Under the pieces are notes generated by a model. The model had not been told where the DNA came from and did no database searches. It saw only the letters and a program-made list of their open reading frames with translations. Shown here piece after piece: positions 44,886 through 57,123 of a stretch of DNA of 64,000 nt (position 1 is the stretch's first letter; each line of letters begins with the position of its first letter). This DNA is from Serripes groenlandicus (Eukaryota; Mollusca; Bivalvia; Cardiida; Cardiidae): the NCBI GenBank assembly GCA_031761405.1, contig JASEVX010000005.1, positions 3,500,050 to 3,564,049 on the forward strand, written 5' to 3'. The position numbers and the translations under genes were made by a program.

Positions 44886-47800
44886 TGAACCTCTGAAAGC
44901 AGGGCGGGCAATTGCTCCCTTTGTCACAGTGTGTTCAGTTCGATTGAGTAGCTGGGTTGAATCACCCAGGACGCATGAGTATGTGAACAGTGCGTGTGAT
45001 TTGACATATATGATGTTGAAAACGGCGTAAAACACCCAACAATACAAACAAACGACCTTTGAAATCATGATTAGCAATGGCTCCTCTTTCCACACTGTTT
45101 TCAGTCCTAACGCATAGCTGGGTTGAATCACCCAGGACGCATGGGTATGTGAACAGTGCGTTCGATTTGACATATATGATGTTGAAAACGGCGTAAAATA
45201 CCCAACAACGCAAAAAAACATGAGTATGTGCAAACAAAACGACATTTTAAAGCATGGCGGGCAATTGCTTCTCTTGTCACAATGTGTTCAGGTCTATTGC
45301 ATAGCTGGGTTGATTCACCCAGGGATCACGAGTGTGTGAACTGACGGGGTGGTATGACTGGAATGATGTGGAAAACGGCCTAAAACACCCAACAATACAA
45401 ACAAAACGACCTCTGAAAGCAGGGCGGGCAATTGCTCCCTTTGTCACAGTGTGTTCAGTACTATTGAGTAGCTGGATTGAATTACCCAGGACGCATGAGT
45501 ATGTGAACAGTGCGGGTGATTTGACATAAATGATGTTGAAACCGGCGTAAAACACCCAACAATACAAACAAAACGACCTTTGAAATCATGATTAGCAATG
45601 GCTCATTATACCACACTGTTTTCAGTCTTATCGCGTAGATTGGTTGATTCACCCAGGAAGCATGTGTGTGTGAGCAGTGAGGGGTATTTAACATAAATGC
45701 TGTTGAAAACGGCCTAAAACAACCAACAACGCAATCAAAACGACCTTTGAAAACATGATAACCAATGGCTCCTCTTACCACACTGTTTTCAGTCCTATTG
45801 CCTAGCTGTGTAGAATCACCCAAAAAACACGAGTATGTGCACCGTGATGGCGATTGGGCGTACATGCTGTTGAAAACGGCCTGAAACCCCAACAATGCAA
45901 GCAAAACGACCTTTGAAAACATGATGAGTAATGGCTGTTTTTATCACAATGTTTTCGTTAGTTCATTTATAGGGAGTGTATGCATATGTGGGAACGGGGT
46001 TATGGGAAAATCGTTCACTGTACCGCCGGAAGGGATTTGGCCTGCAGAGGTGCGAAGACCCGTGAACAGATACTAACCCTTTCCCACATGCAGCTATTGT
46101 ATGCCTCTTTCCACACTTATTTAGTCATGCAACAACTCGCTTCCAAGATCAAAACCCATACACAATGCAAACAAAACGACATTTTAAAGCATGGCGGGCA
46201 ATTGCTTCTCTTGTCACAATGTGTTCAGGTCTATTGCATAGCTGGGTTGATTCACCCAGGGATCACGAGTGTGTGAACTGACGGGGTGGTATGACTGGAA
46301 TGATGTGGAAAACGGCCTAAAACACCCAACAATACAAACAAAACGACCTCTGAAAGCAGGGCGGGCAATTGCTCCCTTTGTCACAGTGTGTTCAGTACTA
46401 TTGAGTAGCTGGATTGAATTACCCAGGACGCATGAGTATGTGAACAGTGCGGGTGATTTGACATAAATGATGTTGAAACCGGCGTAAAACACCCAACAAT
46501 ACAAACAAAACGACCTTTGAAATCATGATTAGCAATGGCTCATTATACCACACTGTTTTCAGTCTTATCGCGTAGATTGGTTGATTCACCCAGGAAGCAT
46601 GTGTGTGTGAGCAGTGAGGGGTATTTAACATAAATGCTGTTGAAAACGGCCTAAAACAACCAACAACGCAATCAAAACGACCTTTGAAAACATGATAACC
46701 AATGGCTCCTCTTACCACACTGTTTTCAGTCCTATTGCCTAGCTGTGTAGAATCACCCAAAAAACACGAGTATGTGCACCGTGATGGCGATTGGGCGTAC
46801 ATGCTGTTGAAAACGGCCTGAAACCCCAACAATGCAAGCAAAACGACCTTTGAAAACATGATGAGTAATGGCTGTTTTTATCACAATGTTTTCGTTAGTT
46901 CATTTATAGGGAGTGTATGCATATGTGGGAACGGGGTTATGGGAAAATCGTTCACTGTACCGCCGGAAGGGATTTGGCCTGCAGAGGTGCGAAGACCCGT
47001 GAACAGATACTAACCCTTTCCCACATGCAGCTATTGTATGCCTCTTTCCACACTTATTTAGTCATGCAACAACTCGCTTCCAAGATCAAAACCCATACAC
47101 AATGCAAACAAAACGACATTTTAAAGGATGGCGGGCAATTGCTTCTCTTGCCACAATGTGTTCAGGTCTATTGCATAGCTGGGTTGATTCACCCAGAGAT
47201 CACGAGTGTGTGAACTGACGGGGTGGTATGACTGGACTGATGTGGAAAACGGCCTAAAACACCCAACAATACAAACAAAACGACCTCTGAAAGCAGGGCG
47301 GGCAATTGCTCCCTTTGTCACAGTGTGTTCAGTACTATTGAGTACCTGGATTGAATTACCCAGGACGCATGAGTATGTGAACAGTGCGGGTGATTTGACA
47401 TATATGATGTTGAAACCGGCGTAAAACACCCAACAATACAAACAAAACGACCTTCGAAATCATGATTAGCAATGGCTCATCTTTCCATACTGTCTTCAGT
47501 CCTAACGCATAGCTGGGTTGATTCTCCCAGGTCCCACGAGTGTGTGAACTGTGAGAGTGATTGGACATAAATGCTGTTGAAAACGGCCTAAAACTCCGTA
47601 CAGTGCACTCAAAACGACCGTTGAAAACATGACGAGCAATGGCTCATTGTACCACACCGTTTTCCGTCTTATCGCGTAGATTGGTTGATTCACCCAGGAA
47701 GCATGTGTGTGTGAGCAGTGAGGGGTATTTAACAGAAATGCTGTTGAAAACGGCCTAAAACAACCAACAACGCAATCAAAACGACCTTTGAAAACATGAT

Positions 47801-49118
47801 AACCAAAGGCTTCTCTTACCACACTGTGTTCAGTCCTATTGCCTAGCTGTGTAGAATCACCCCAAAAACACGAGTATGTGCACTGTGATGGCAATTGGGC
47901 GTACATGCTGTTGAAAACGGCCTAAAACCCCAACAATGCAAGCAAAACGACCTTTGAAAACATGATGAGCAATGGCTGTTTTTATCACAATGTTTTCGAT
48001 AGTTCATTTATAGGGAGTGTATGCATATGTGGGAACGGGGTTATGGGAAAATCGTTCACTGTACCGCCGGAAGGGATTTGGCCTGCAGAGGTGCGAAGAC
48101 CCGTGAACAGATACTAACCCTTTCCCACATGCAGCTATTTTATGCCTCTTTCCACACTTATTTAGTCATGCAACAACTCGCTTCCAAGATCAAAACCCAT
48201 ACAATGCAAACAAATCGACATTTTAAAGCATGGCGGGCAATTGCTTCTCTTGCCACAATGTGTTCAGGTCTATTGCATAGCTGGGTTGATTCACCCAGGG
48301 ATCACGAGTGTGTGAACTGACGGGGTGGTATGACTGGAATGATGTGGAAAACGGCCTAAAACACCCAACAATACAAACAAAACGACCTCTGAAAGCAGGG
48401 CGGGCAATTGCTCCCTTTGTCACAGTGTGTTCAGTACTATTGAGTAGCTGGATTGAATTACCCAGGACGCATGAGTATGTGAACAGTGCGGGTGATTTGA
48501 CATATATGATGTTGAAACCGGCGTAAAACACCCAACAATACAAACAAAACGACCTTCGAAATCATGATTAGCAATGGCTCATCTTTCCCTACTGTCTTCA
48601 GTCCTAACGCATAGCTGGGTTGATTCTCCCAGGTCCCATGAGTTTGTGAACTGTGAGAGTGATTGGACATAAATGCTGTTGAAAACGGCCTAAAACTCCG
48701 TACAGTGCACTCAAAACGACCGTTGAAAACATGACGAGCAATGGCTCATTGTACCACACCGTTTTCCGTCTTATCGCGTAGATTGGTTGATTCACCCAGG
48801 AAGCATGTGTGTGTGAGCAGTGAGGGGTATTTAACATAAATGCTGTTGAAAACGGCCTAAAACAACCAACAACGCAATCAAAACGACCTTTGAACACATG
48901 ATAACCAAAGGCTCCTCTTACCACACTGTTTTCAGTCCTATTGCCTAGCTGTGTAGAATCACCCCAAAAAACACGAGTATGTGCACTGTGATGGCAATTG
49001 GGCGTACATGCTGTTGAAAACGGCCTAAAACCCCAACAATGCAAGCAAAACGACCTTTGAAAACATGATGAGCAATGGCTGTTTTTATCACAATGTTTTC
49101 GATAGTTCATTTATAGGG
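44886..49118. repeat. ~165-bp satellite in a 937-bp higher-order array
   Basis: Monomers share TTGAAAACGGCCTAAAACA, CAAACAAAACGACCT and a GGTTGATTCACCCAGG motif. Higher-order units start at 45,231, 46,168, 47,105 (937 bp apart) and 48,207 (1,102 bp). Units 1 and 2 are almost identical. Each unit also has a ~200-bp spacer (e.g. 45,970-46,167) carrying inverted end-like motifs ATGTGGGAACGGGG and AACCCTTTCCCACAT. No coding evidence; the frames on both strands are incidental. Confidence 0.9.
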
Positions 49119-50051
49119 AGATATGTTATAGGTAAATATAAACATTTGTCAGAAGTTTCAATGTAATCCTTTGAGTAGAACTAGTTATTTGAAAACGTGA
49201 CGAAAAAGTGTGACGACAGACAGACAGACGCCGGACAAAAACAAAAGTAATTCCTTAGTGCCTACCATGCTACGCAGGTGACACAATAAAAGGGAAATCT
49301 ATCTTTATCCATAATGAAATAACACGGTCTGAACCATAACAAAAATATCATTAGTGGTTCTACTTATCTGACAAGCAGATAAACTAAAGACGATACAAAT
49401 TGTTCACAACTTCACATTTGACTATGATTCATTACTAGGAGTGCGATAAACATTGGGTACGAAACAGAATCATGGTTTCATTTTAGGCAATAAGAAGCAT
49501 TTAAAATGTCTGACATGGAAAGAATGTTGCAAGGTGCTTTTAATAATATTTATATAATCATATGCTTGTGAGCATGCAGCTCAAACTTACATTATGGCTA
49601 GGCAAAACACTCCTGAGTCTGCACATTTTTGTTTCAGCATGTCAAACATGAACAGTAACTCTAACCTAACCCGGGAAAATGCAAATAAATCTAACGTTTC
49701 GACCCAATATGGTTTCGTGACAGTATCTATCACGTGAAAAAAGTTAGATAACAGATATTCAAATTTAACTTATCTTGTTTAGCAATTACTGAAAAACAGC
49801 AGACATCTCTAAAAAACATTGTGAAAAAAGGAGAAATATATTTTGTTGTCCTTGCAAACAATAAAAACACTAAGCTAAATCCTGTCCCTCGTACAGAAGC
49901 ATTTCGACGCCAGAAAACTTTTGAAAAACATTGTGGCTAAAGGAGTAATTACTCATAAAGAGCAATTTCTCCTTTTGCAAGAATATTTTCCACTCATACA
50001 GGCAAACCGAATATATTTTGTTGTCCTTGCACACAATAAAGACACTAATGT
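49119..50051. other. Element remnant, then unassigned sequence
   Basis: 49,130-49,290 has AAACATTTGTCAGAAGTTTC, a GACAGACAGACGCCGG microsatellite, and a 3' end TGCCTACCATGCTACGCAGG then TGACACAA, matching the family at 61,205-61,611. 49,290-49,870 is unassigned. 49,872-50,000 resembles the left part of the MITE at 50,052. Confidence 0.6.
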
Positions 50052-50254
50052 AAATCCTTTCCCACATACAGACACATTTTTGACATCTCTGCAGCAGACA
50101 ACTTTGAAAAACATTGTGAGGAATTGCTCCTTTTGCAAGAATATTTTCTACTCTTTTAAATAACATTTTTTTCATTTGTTGAGATTTCCTATATTTGTAA
50201 AATTGTCTCGATGTTTTCAGTCGTCTGCTGCAGATTTGTTGTATGTGGGAAATT
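50052..50254. mobile_element. MITE, CCTTTCCCACAT inverted ends
   Basis: Left CCTTTCCCACATACAG, then TCTCTGCAGCAGACAACTTT. Right AGTCGTCTGCTGCAGATTTG, then TATGTGGGAAA. The two halves are inverse complements. It is related to the piggyBac-like MITEs at 53.1-53.9 kb, but flanking TTAA is not preserved. Confidence 0.65.
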
Positions 50255-51074
50255 GATAATGTTCTTCTTACAAACCTATCATATATGTTAAAATCACATG
50301 AAAATGTGTTTCTGTGGAGAGTTAAAAATATGTAAACCCACTGAAAAATTGATAGCATAAACTTACTTTATATGTGAATACTAACCAAGTAATGTTAATG
50401 TCATTAACTGGCAACGGACAATTCGCCATGACATAAGCTCGACTGGCTTTCAGTCAGTGGAGCTAAAAATTGACCTATTTTTTAACTGGATAGAGCCAGT
50501 TCCGAATTTGACCTACATGTCACTAAGAAAATCATTCTGACAAAGTTTCAACATAGCCAAAAATGTGGCGTCATTATTGTAGGGAAAAGAGACAGATATA
50601 CTGCAGAGTTGGACCTCCGAAACCTACTTTATGCTCACTACACAAACATGGGTGGTCTATCTAAATGTCCTCATGACAGCAGTTAAACGCTGAATCCAAG
50701 TGTTATTTAGTCTTTTATTTTGAGGAAATCGATGTAACGAAATCGTTCTGTAGTCAACAACTTTACCATATATACAACAATTCTACGGCATTATTCTATC
50801 TTGGGTTTAATAACTTTGTTTTATCAAATTCTCCAGTTTTAGTTAGCAATGTTGTTATTATATCGCTTGAATGACTTCGAAAGTAATATCTGGAAGTAAA
50901 ATTTGCAGGAATGCCAATTGAAAAGTATTCAAATGTTGATAACCAAAGGGCATGGCTTGTTTGTTTATTTAAAAACTTTGATAACTATTGACCTTCCTAT
51001 TCATTCAGGCGAGCGATATATGACCATCATGGTATTCTTGTTTAATTGTTGTCTATGCTTATACAAATTGACAG
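50255..51074. other. Unassigned, with one Helentron-like 3' end
   Basis: 50,428-50,470 (AAGCTCGACTGGCTTTCAGT, then CAGTGGAGCTAAAAA) forms a hairpin plus CTAAAAA terminus like the other elements; no matching 5' end is seen. The rest shows no gene. The acceptor TTGACAG at 51,074 opens the next gene. Confidence 0.5.
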
Positions 51075-53063
51075 GACTCAGGTGAAGAGTATGTTCCAAG
51101 CAATGCTTCAGAGACATGCATCACTATCATATCATACTCGGAATCAGATATTATTCCTACATTTCATGGAAGATCGGAAAATCCTTCTGAAAACATTCTG
51201 AATGATCATCAATTTGAATGTTCATCACTAAATACTAGGATGGAGTTGTCATCAGGCCTTAATAAAACAAGCTCCAGTATCATACCATCATGCAGTGTAG
51301 TTGTACCAAAAACATACAATTCAAGTGTCAGAGTTTACGACAAAATTTTTTACTGTTTGTTTTGTGAAAAACCACAATCAAAACTCAAAAAACACCTTAC
51401 AAGAATTCATCAAGATGAAAAAGAAGTACATGAAATGAATAACGAAACAGATACAACCAGACATTGTCAAAAATACTTAAAAATCAAGAATTTAGGTAAC
51501 CACTTGCAAAATATTAAAACTCTCAAAGCCGGTAATGGGGAACTTGCAATATCCTACAGGGTTAGAAAAGACAATGTTACAAGGTGTCCGTCAGATTATG
51601 GTCCTTGCCAGTATTGTTACTCATGGTATGTTAAGGATGAGCTGTGGCGGCATGCACGATCTTGCAAGTTCTCCAGTACTGTGTCTTTTCGTGGAGGTCA
51701 ACAAATGGCAAGTAATTTACTACTACCTACCACTGACACCAGCCAAAAGCTGAAGGAAATTCTTGTAGCGATGAAGAGTGACACAATTGGGCGAGTTGTC
51801 AAAAGTGACTTATGAAGTGTCTTATCATTGGGCTTGGAGAAAAGTTGGTCAAGCGCTACGCTCAAGACCCTGATCAACATAATTACATTCGACGAAATCT
51901 AAGAACTGTTGGGAGGCTATTAATCGAATTAAGAAAAAACAGCGGTCAAGAAAACAGCCGACTCATTGACTACATGGATTCTTCTCATTTTTCACTTTTA
52001 GTAGAAAGTCTTAGAATTGTATCAATGTTTGATCAAAATACAAATCGCTATGCAATACCCTCACTAGCTATTAAAGCAGGTCAAGCCTTTAACAAATGTG
52101 TGAACATTGCAGTAAGAAAAGGCCTCGAAGCACACAATATGGATCTAGTTCAGTCTTGTGAGCGGCTAAAAAGTATAATGGGTCAGGAATGGGAGGAGAA
52201 GGTGACCATCAATGCACACAAGACTTTATATGAACAAAAAAGGAATACTTCAAAAGGACAATTGCCATTAACTAATGATGTAAAACTGTTAGTTGATTAC
52301 ATTAACAGGGAAAGTGACCTAAATTATAATATATTGAACAAATCAAATAGTGATACAGAACTGTTGAAAAGTGCATAGCTGCAACTGTCCGAGCTCACTT
52401 TAGCCAGTACAATCGTTTTTAACAGAAGGCGTGCTGGAGAAGTATCGAAAATGCAAGTCTTGGACTATACCAAGAATCGCATAGCTCCAATTGAGCCAGC
52501 AGTGCAGAAATGCCTTTCGACATTCGAACAATCATTGTGCAAAACAATATGTAGGATGGAAATTGCTGGTAAGCGGGGCAGAACTGTTCCCTCCAAATGC
52601 CAAGAGGAACTTTGACATATTAATTGAAAAAAGACAGAGTGTAGTCGGTATGCCAAATACATACATGTTTCCAGTCATTTCATCACTAAGCCACATAAGA
52701 GGAACTGACAGTCTGCGAAAGTTTTCGAAATTGTGTGGTGCAAAGAAACCTGAACTTCTTAGAAGTATTAAGCTTAGAAAACAGATAGCGACATTGTCAC
52801 AAATAATGAATCTTAAGGAAAATGAGTTGGACATAGTAGCTCAATTTTTAGGTCATGACATTCGAGTTCATAGAGAGTATTATCGACTTCCAGAGGCAAA
52901 ATTACAGGTGGCCAAGGTTTCGAAGCTTCTTTTGATGTTGGAGAAAGGCGATATTGACCAAGGAAAAACTCTGGACGAAATCAACATAGAAGATGCAATT
53001 GAAAGTACGGTTTTAATGTTTAAATTGTTCATGTTCAAATCCATTGGAAACTATTTTCACTAA
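51075..53063 (+). pseudogene. Second zinc finger-tyrosine recombinase gene, decayed
   Basis: The segment opens after a splice acceptor (ATTGACAG). It reads an acidic start (DSGEEYVPSNASE), a finger CLFCEKPQSKLKKHLTRIH, a second finger YGPCQYCYSWYVKDELWRHA, a helical domain, FNRRRAGEVSKMQVLDY, NTYMFPVISS, IKLRKQIATLSQ, FLGHDIRVHREYYRLPE and KVSKLLLMLEKGD. This is the same domain order as 33,200-37,576 of the large gene. A frameshift near 51,812, a TAG at 52,376 and a frameshift between 52,491 and 52,615 break it. The four catalytic positions (R, R, GH, Y) are still visible. No PWWP exons or 48-bp repeats are nearby. Introns of the large gene within this domain are absent here. Confidence 0.85.
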
Positions 53064-53078
53064 TATATTTGATTTATT

Positions 53079-53280
53079 TAACCTTTTCCCTATTAGACTC
53101 TTCTTCAGCAGAATACATTATTGCAAAAAGAAGGTCTCATAATGAGCAATATCACCTTCATCCAAAATGTTTTCAAATCTAGTTCAAGATTTACAATTTC
53201 AAAAACATTATGGATTTTCAGGATCATTTGCAAGATGTTCTAGAAGTTGTCTGCTACAGAATTGTGTATGTTCAAAAGGG
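53079..53280. mobile_element. piggyBac-like MITE, diverged
   Basis: Left AACCTTTTCCCTATTAGACT, then TTCTTCAGCAGA. Right GAAGTTGTCTGCTACAGAAT, then ATGTTCAAAAGGGTTAA. The ends are imperfect inverse complements. It abuts the intact MITE starting at 53,285. Confidence 0.55.
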
Positions 53281-53284
53281 TTAA

Positions 53285-53496
53285 CCCTTTCCCTCATATG
53301 ACAATTCTGCAGCAGACGACTTTGAACATATTTTGTGAAAAAATGAAAAATCTCTATAATTCAATGGATAACCTATGACAAAAATTGTGGCAAAAGGAGA
53401 AATTGCACGTTATGTGCAATTTCTTCTTTTGTCATCATGTTTTCAAAAAGCCGTCTGCTGCAGAGGCGTCAGAAAGCGTCTATATGAGGGAAAGGG
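53285..53496. mobile_element. piggyBac-like MITE, 212 bp, intact ends
   Basis: Ends CCCTTTCCCTCATAT and ATATGAGGGAAAGGG are perfect inverse repeats. TTAA flanks both sides (53,281-53,284 and 53,497-53,500). TTAA duplication plus CCC-starting ends is the piggyBac signature. Inner arms (CTGCAGCAGACGACTTTGAA versus AAAAGCCGTCTGCTGCAGAG) extend the inverted repeat. No transposase. Confidence 0.9.
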
Positions 53497-53734
53497 TTAA
53501 ACAAACATTTTTCTAATAAATTTAGCTCACCTTGAGCTTGGTTTTGTAAAGATAACATAAGACCTATAGAGTACCCTTTCAGAATTTGAATTGAATTCAA
53601 TTAATTTCTTACATCTAGCGCTACTCTAATTTCTTTGAAAGTGAACAAAATCAAAAAGTAAATATAATTTTCAAAACTTAGATCAGTCAATTATTTGCTG
53701 TTCAATAAACACACACACACATCTATATATATAT

Positions 53735-53945
53735 AGATGCTTTCTGATGTCTCTGCAGCAGGCGGCTTTTTTTAAACAAAGTAACATAAGAAGAAATTGT
53801 TCAAAATAAACAACTTCTCCTTTTGCCTCAATGTTTTCCACTTTTAGTCATAGTTTATCCATATAATTATAAACATTTTCAATTTCTTTACAAAATAATG
53901 TTCTAAGTCTTCTGCTGTAGAATTGTAGTATGTGGGAAAAAGTCT
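53735..53945. mobile_element. piggyBac-like MITE, related, ends degraded
   Basis: Left GATGTCTCTGCAGCAGGCGG, right AAGTCTTCTGCTGTAGAATT then TATGTGGGAAAAAG, arranged as inverted arms like the 53,285 element. An AC/AT microsatellite (53,705-53,738) lies at the left edge. Confidence 0.6.
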
Positions 53946-54026
53946 TATTTTAAAAATGCTGTCACAAGATTGTTCTCAAGTTCAGCTCTAAAACTTAGCC
54001 AAAATATCCTCAAGATAAACATTCTG

Positions 54027-54720
54027 AACAAGAGCGCCATGATAGCTCTGAAGCCCTGAATCGCTCACCTGTTTTTTTTTTACTTTAGCCATATAACCCC
54101 CTGGCGGCAATAGTTTTTCGTATAATCAACATGGCTTGAAGGAATCTGATAGGTCACATTTTTTACATTTATGTATATATCATTTAGACAAACATTCTGC
54201 CAACATTTCAACATGCTCAAGCCAATAATGAGGCTTTCCAGTGTTTACAAGATTTTACTTAAATTTGACAAGACCCATATTCAAACTTGTCCTAGATGTC
54301 ACCTTGACAAACATTCCGACAAAGTTTCAGAATGCTCAAGCAAAAAATGTGCATTCTATTGAGTAATTCAAGAATTTCCTTAAATTTTACGTAGTGACCT
54401 TGTTTTTGACCGGACATGACCCAGTTTTGAACTTGGCCTAGGTATCACTTGGACAAACATTATGACGAAGTTTCATCATGCTTAAGTAAAAAAAAAAGTG
54501 GCTTCCAGAGTGTTAACAAGCTTTTCCTTCAATTTGACCTAGTGACCTAGTTTTTTACCTTATATGGCTGTATCCCAAGATTTGATGGAGCTGAGTGGTC
54601 TGAAAACTTTTCATGAAGAAAGAATGCAAAATGTAGCCTGTAGAATGTTAACAAGGGACAGGACGAAATGTTATCACAATAACTCCCCTTGCACTTCTTG
54701 CAACGTTGAGTTAAAGAGTT
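54027..54720 (+). mobile_element. Helentron-like element, chimeric
   Basis: 5' AACAAGAGCGCCATGATAGC and box CGCTCACCTG, with one short core fragment as in elements 1-4. From 54,165 it switches to a different ~125-bp repeat (GACAAACATTCTGCCAACAT, CAACATGCTCAAGCC, TTTGACCTAGTGACC). The end ACTTCTTGCAACGTTGAGTT resembles a decayed 3' hairpin. The 54,168-54,230 repeat also flanks copy C at ~43,435. Confidence 0.6.
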
Positions 54721-55111
54721 AAAGAGGTCTAAAACTTCCATTGTGTAAAAATATTTACCTTCAATATGAAATAGTGACCCAGTTGTCAGCCCATTTTTTA
54801 TACTTTGTCTAGATACACTGGAGCGCCGATAATTCGCGGTTGGATAAAACGCGATATCCAGTAGAACGCGATGGCGGCTTGGCTCCCGTTACAATCTTGA
54901 AAAAAGGAGCCTATTTTCCTTTTTTTATTTGAAATTGAACCCAAAAATTGACAACTTAAAAAAAAAAAATCCAAAAAAATACGACAAATTATTCTGTAAA
55001 ACATAGTACTAGTTTCAAAACTTGAACATAATACATTTAAATAAATAATGTACAAACCTGATTTTATAAATCCAAAGAAAAAAAAAACTGAATTCACGTA
55101 ATCCAAATTCA
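54721..55111. other. No gene recognised
   Basis: AT-rich sequence leading up to the tail of retrotransposon copy B. Confidence 0.4.
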
Positions 55112-56677
55112 ATGAATGAATGAATGAATGAATGGTGTTTTAAGGCCCGTCGACAACTAAGGTCATTTTGGGCGCTTAATAATTTACTTTATGTAAATGA
55201 TTAAATAATTAAAATTGAAATATAACTAACCAGTTTATTAGACAAAACAATCAAACATGATGTTTGCGATACTTAACAGTAATATAAAATGACATGTAAG
55301 CCAATGTAAAACAGAATTTAGGCAAACAAGCCAAACACTACTATGTAATACTTAACATAAAGATAAACAATATCTGAGAAAATGTGGAACAGGATCTGTA
55401 AAAGTAATGTATGTGCAAAAGCACGATTTAAGAAATAATCATATCTTATTAAAAAATATTAATTTCCCTAAGGAAATCAAATAAAAGTTCAGGTTTGAGA
55501 GACTCAAAGAGCTGACGCATACTTTGAGCCTTGAAAAATATATCACGTATTGGAGCGAAATCAGCACATTCCAGAAGAATGTGCTGTACTGAAAGTTGTG
55601 TAAAACATCGAATACATTTAGGTGCTTCCTCACCTTTCAGTAAGTATACATGAGTTAACCATGTGTGACCAATGCGTAAACGAGCAAGGACAATTTCTTC
55701 TCGGCGACAGGATCTAAAAGATGGCAGCCACTCACCAAGTACTGACTTGATTGAGTGCAGTTTATTATTTACTTGCTCATTCCAATCACTTTGCCACTTA
55801 TCGTAAAGTAAAACATTTATTAAAGGTTTAAAATCGGAATAAGGTATTTTAAAAGGTAAAATATCTTGTGAAAGAGCAGACTTTGCTGCCAAATCAGTAT
55901 GTTCGTTACCGTGAATGCCCATATGACTGGGGATCCAGCAAAATACTACTTGTGCTGTTGCACAAATACGCGATAACTTAGAAAGGAGGTTAACAATAAT
56001 AGGGTTATCTATTTTGTCATTCTGAAGTGCCTGCATAGCAGACAATGAGTCAGTAAAAATAATGTATCGCCAATAACCTTCGGATTCAATATCATCCAAA
56101 GCCAAATGAATTGCCTTTAACACGGCAGAAAATACAGAAGCATTATTTGGCAACCGAAATGTTATCACATCGCCATCAGCAACTGCAGCAGCCCTTTCGC
56201 CATCCTTAGAACCATCCGTATAAATACGCTCAGAGTTATATGTATTTATAATTTCAATATACTTGGATTTAAAAACAATAGGATCTGTGCAGGCCTTTTT
56301 ATCGGTCGCAAGATCATAAATGAATGATGGACTATTTAGAGTCCAAGGTGGAGAATATGAAATCTCCTGCCTCGCGATGTCCTCAAGATTAATATCAAGC
56401 TTTGCGACTTCTGGGCCGTAACGGATACCAAAAGGCGGTATTACCCGTTCCTTCTTTAAAAATAATTCCTTGAATAAAGGGTTAAAAACAACTCTATGAG
56501 TGGGATTTGAAGGATTAGACTTAAGTTTTAAAAAATACTGCAAAGCCAGTTTTTGACGGCGCAAATATAATGATGGTTCATTGGCTTCTGCATAGAGACT
56601 GTTCACGGGCGATGCTCGAAAAGCGCCCAGGGCTAGCCGTAAACCCTGGTGGTGAATGGTATCAAGTGTTGCAATGT
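55112..56677 (-). mobile_element. I-clade retrotransposon, 5'-truncated (copy B)
   Basis: The tail shows AATG repeats (CATT on the element strand), then the 3' UTR and ORF2 3' part closely matching copy A. Similarity stops abruptly after GCAATGT at ~56,677, equivalent to ~1,471 in copy A. Such 5' truncation is the normal result of incomplete target-primed reverse transcription. Confidence 0.9.
55449..56676 (-). pseudogene. Truncated ORF2: RT C-terminus and RNase H
   Basis: 385 residues are open from the internal Met at 56,606, about the last 55% of copy A's RT-RNase H segment. RNase H Asp (YTDGS), Asp (FTDSLSA) and Asp (GNEHTDLAA) are present, but the Glu of SAELKAI is Val (FSAVLKAI). The RT catalytic core is missing. 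Ends at IREINIF-stop, as in copy A. Confidence 0.85.
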
Positions 56678-56679
56678 TC

Positions 56680-57123
56680 CAAAATTGTAATACAGAAATA
56701 ATCCTCCATTTGACTTCTACCAGAATTCAACCGTCCGTCAGTACTTCAATCATCAAAAAATCACTCTAAGGGCAAACATTTGAACAAGGATGCTTGTCTA
56801 GTTGATGACTTGGACAGTCTGAATATGTGTCATCTTTGGTCATAAACTAGGTCAAATTTCTTGTAAACCTTGTGTGCACTGTATTGACCTAATGAAATTA
56901 GGCCAGAATGATATCTCAATCAGTTTTAATATGGACCATGTTGGGTCACTAGGTCAAATATTTTAAATTTTAGTTTGAACTGTAATGGCTACAATGTTGA
57001 CCAAATATTCAAGGAACTTCAAATTTTAATGAAAAATCTGACTATGTCCCTTTATTATTATGCTTATTGTAATATCATATTGGGTAAAAGTGACTCAGAT
57101 AAGCGATTCATGACCCTCTTGTT
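56680..57123 (-). mobile_element. Helentron-like element, 5' end only
   Basis: The minus strand starts AACAAGAGGGTCATGAATCG, then CTTATCTGAGTC. Repeated motifs for time-honoured bivalve intronic repeats (GGTCAAAT, CTTGTAAAC) follow, but no 3' terminus is found before copy B. Confidence 0.5.

Noticed and set aside
44793..49110. Many 60-170 codon frames on both strands in the satellite
   Set aside because: They recur with the satellite period, have no splice or homology support, and change with monomer variation.
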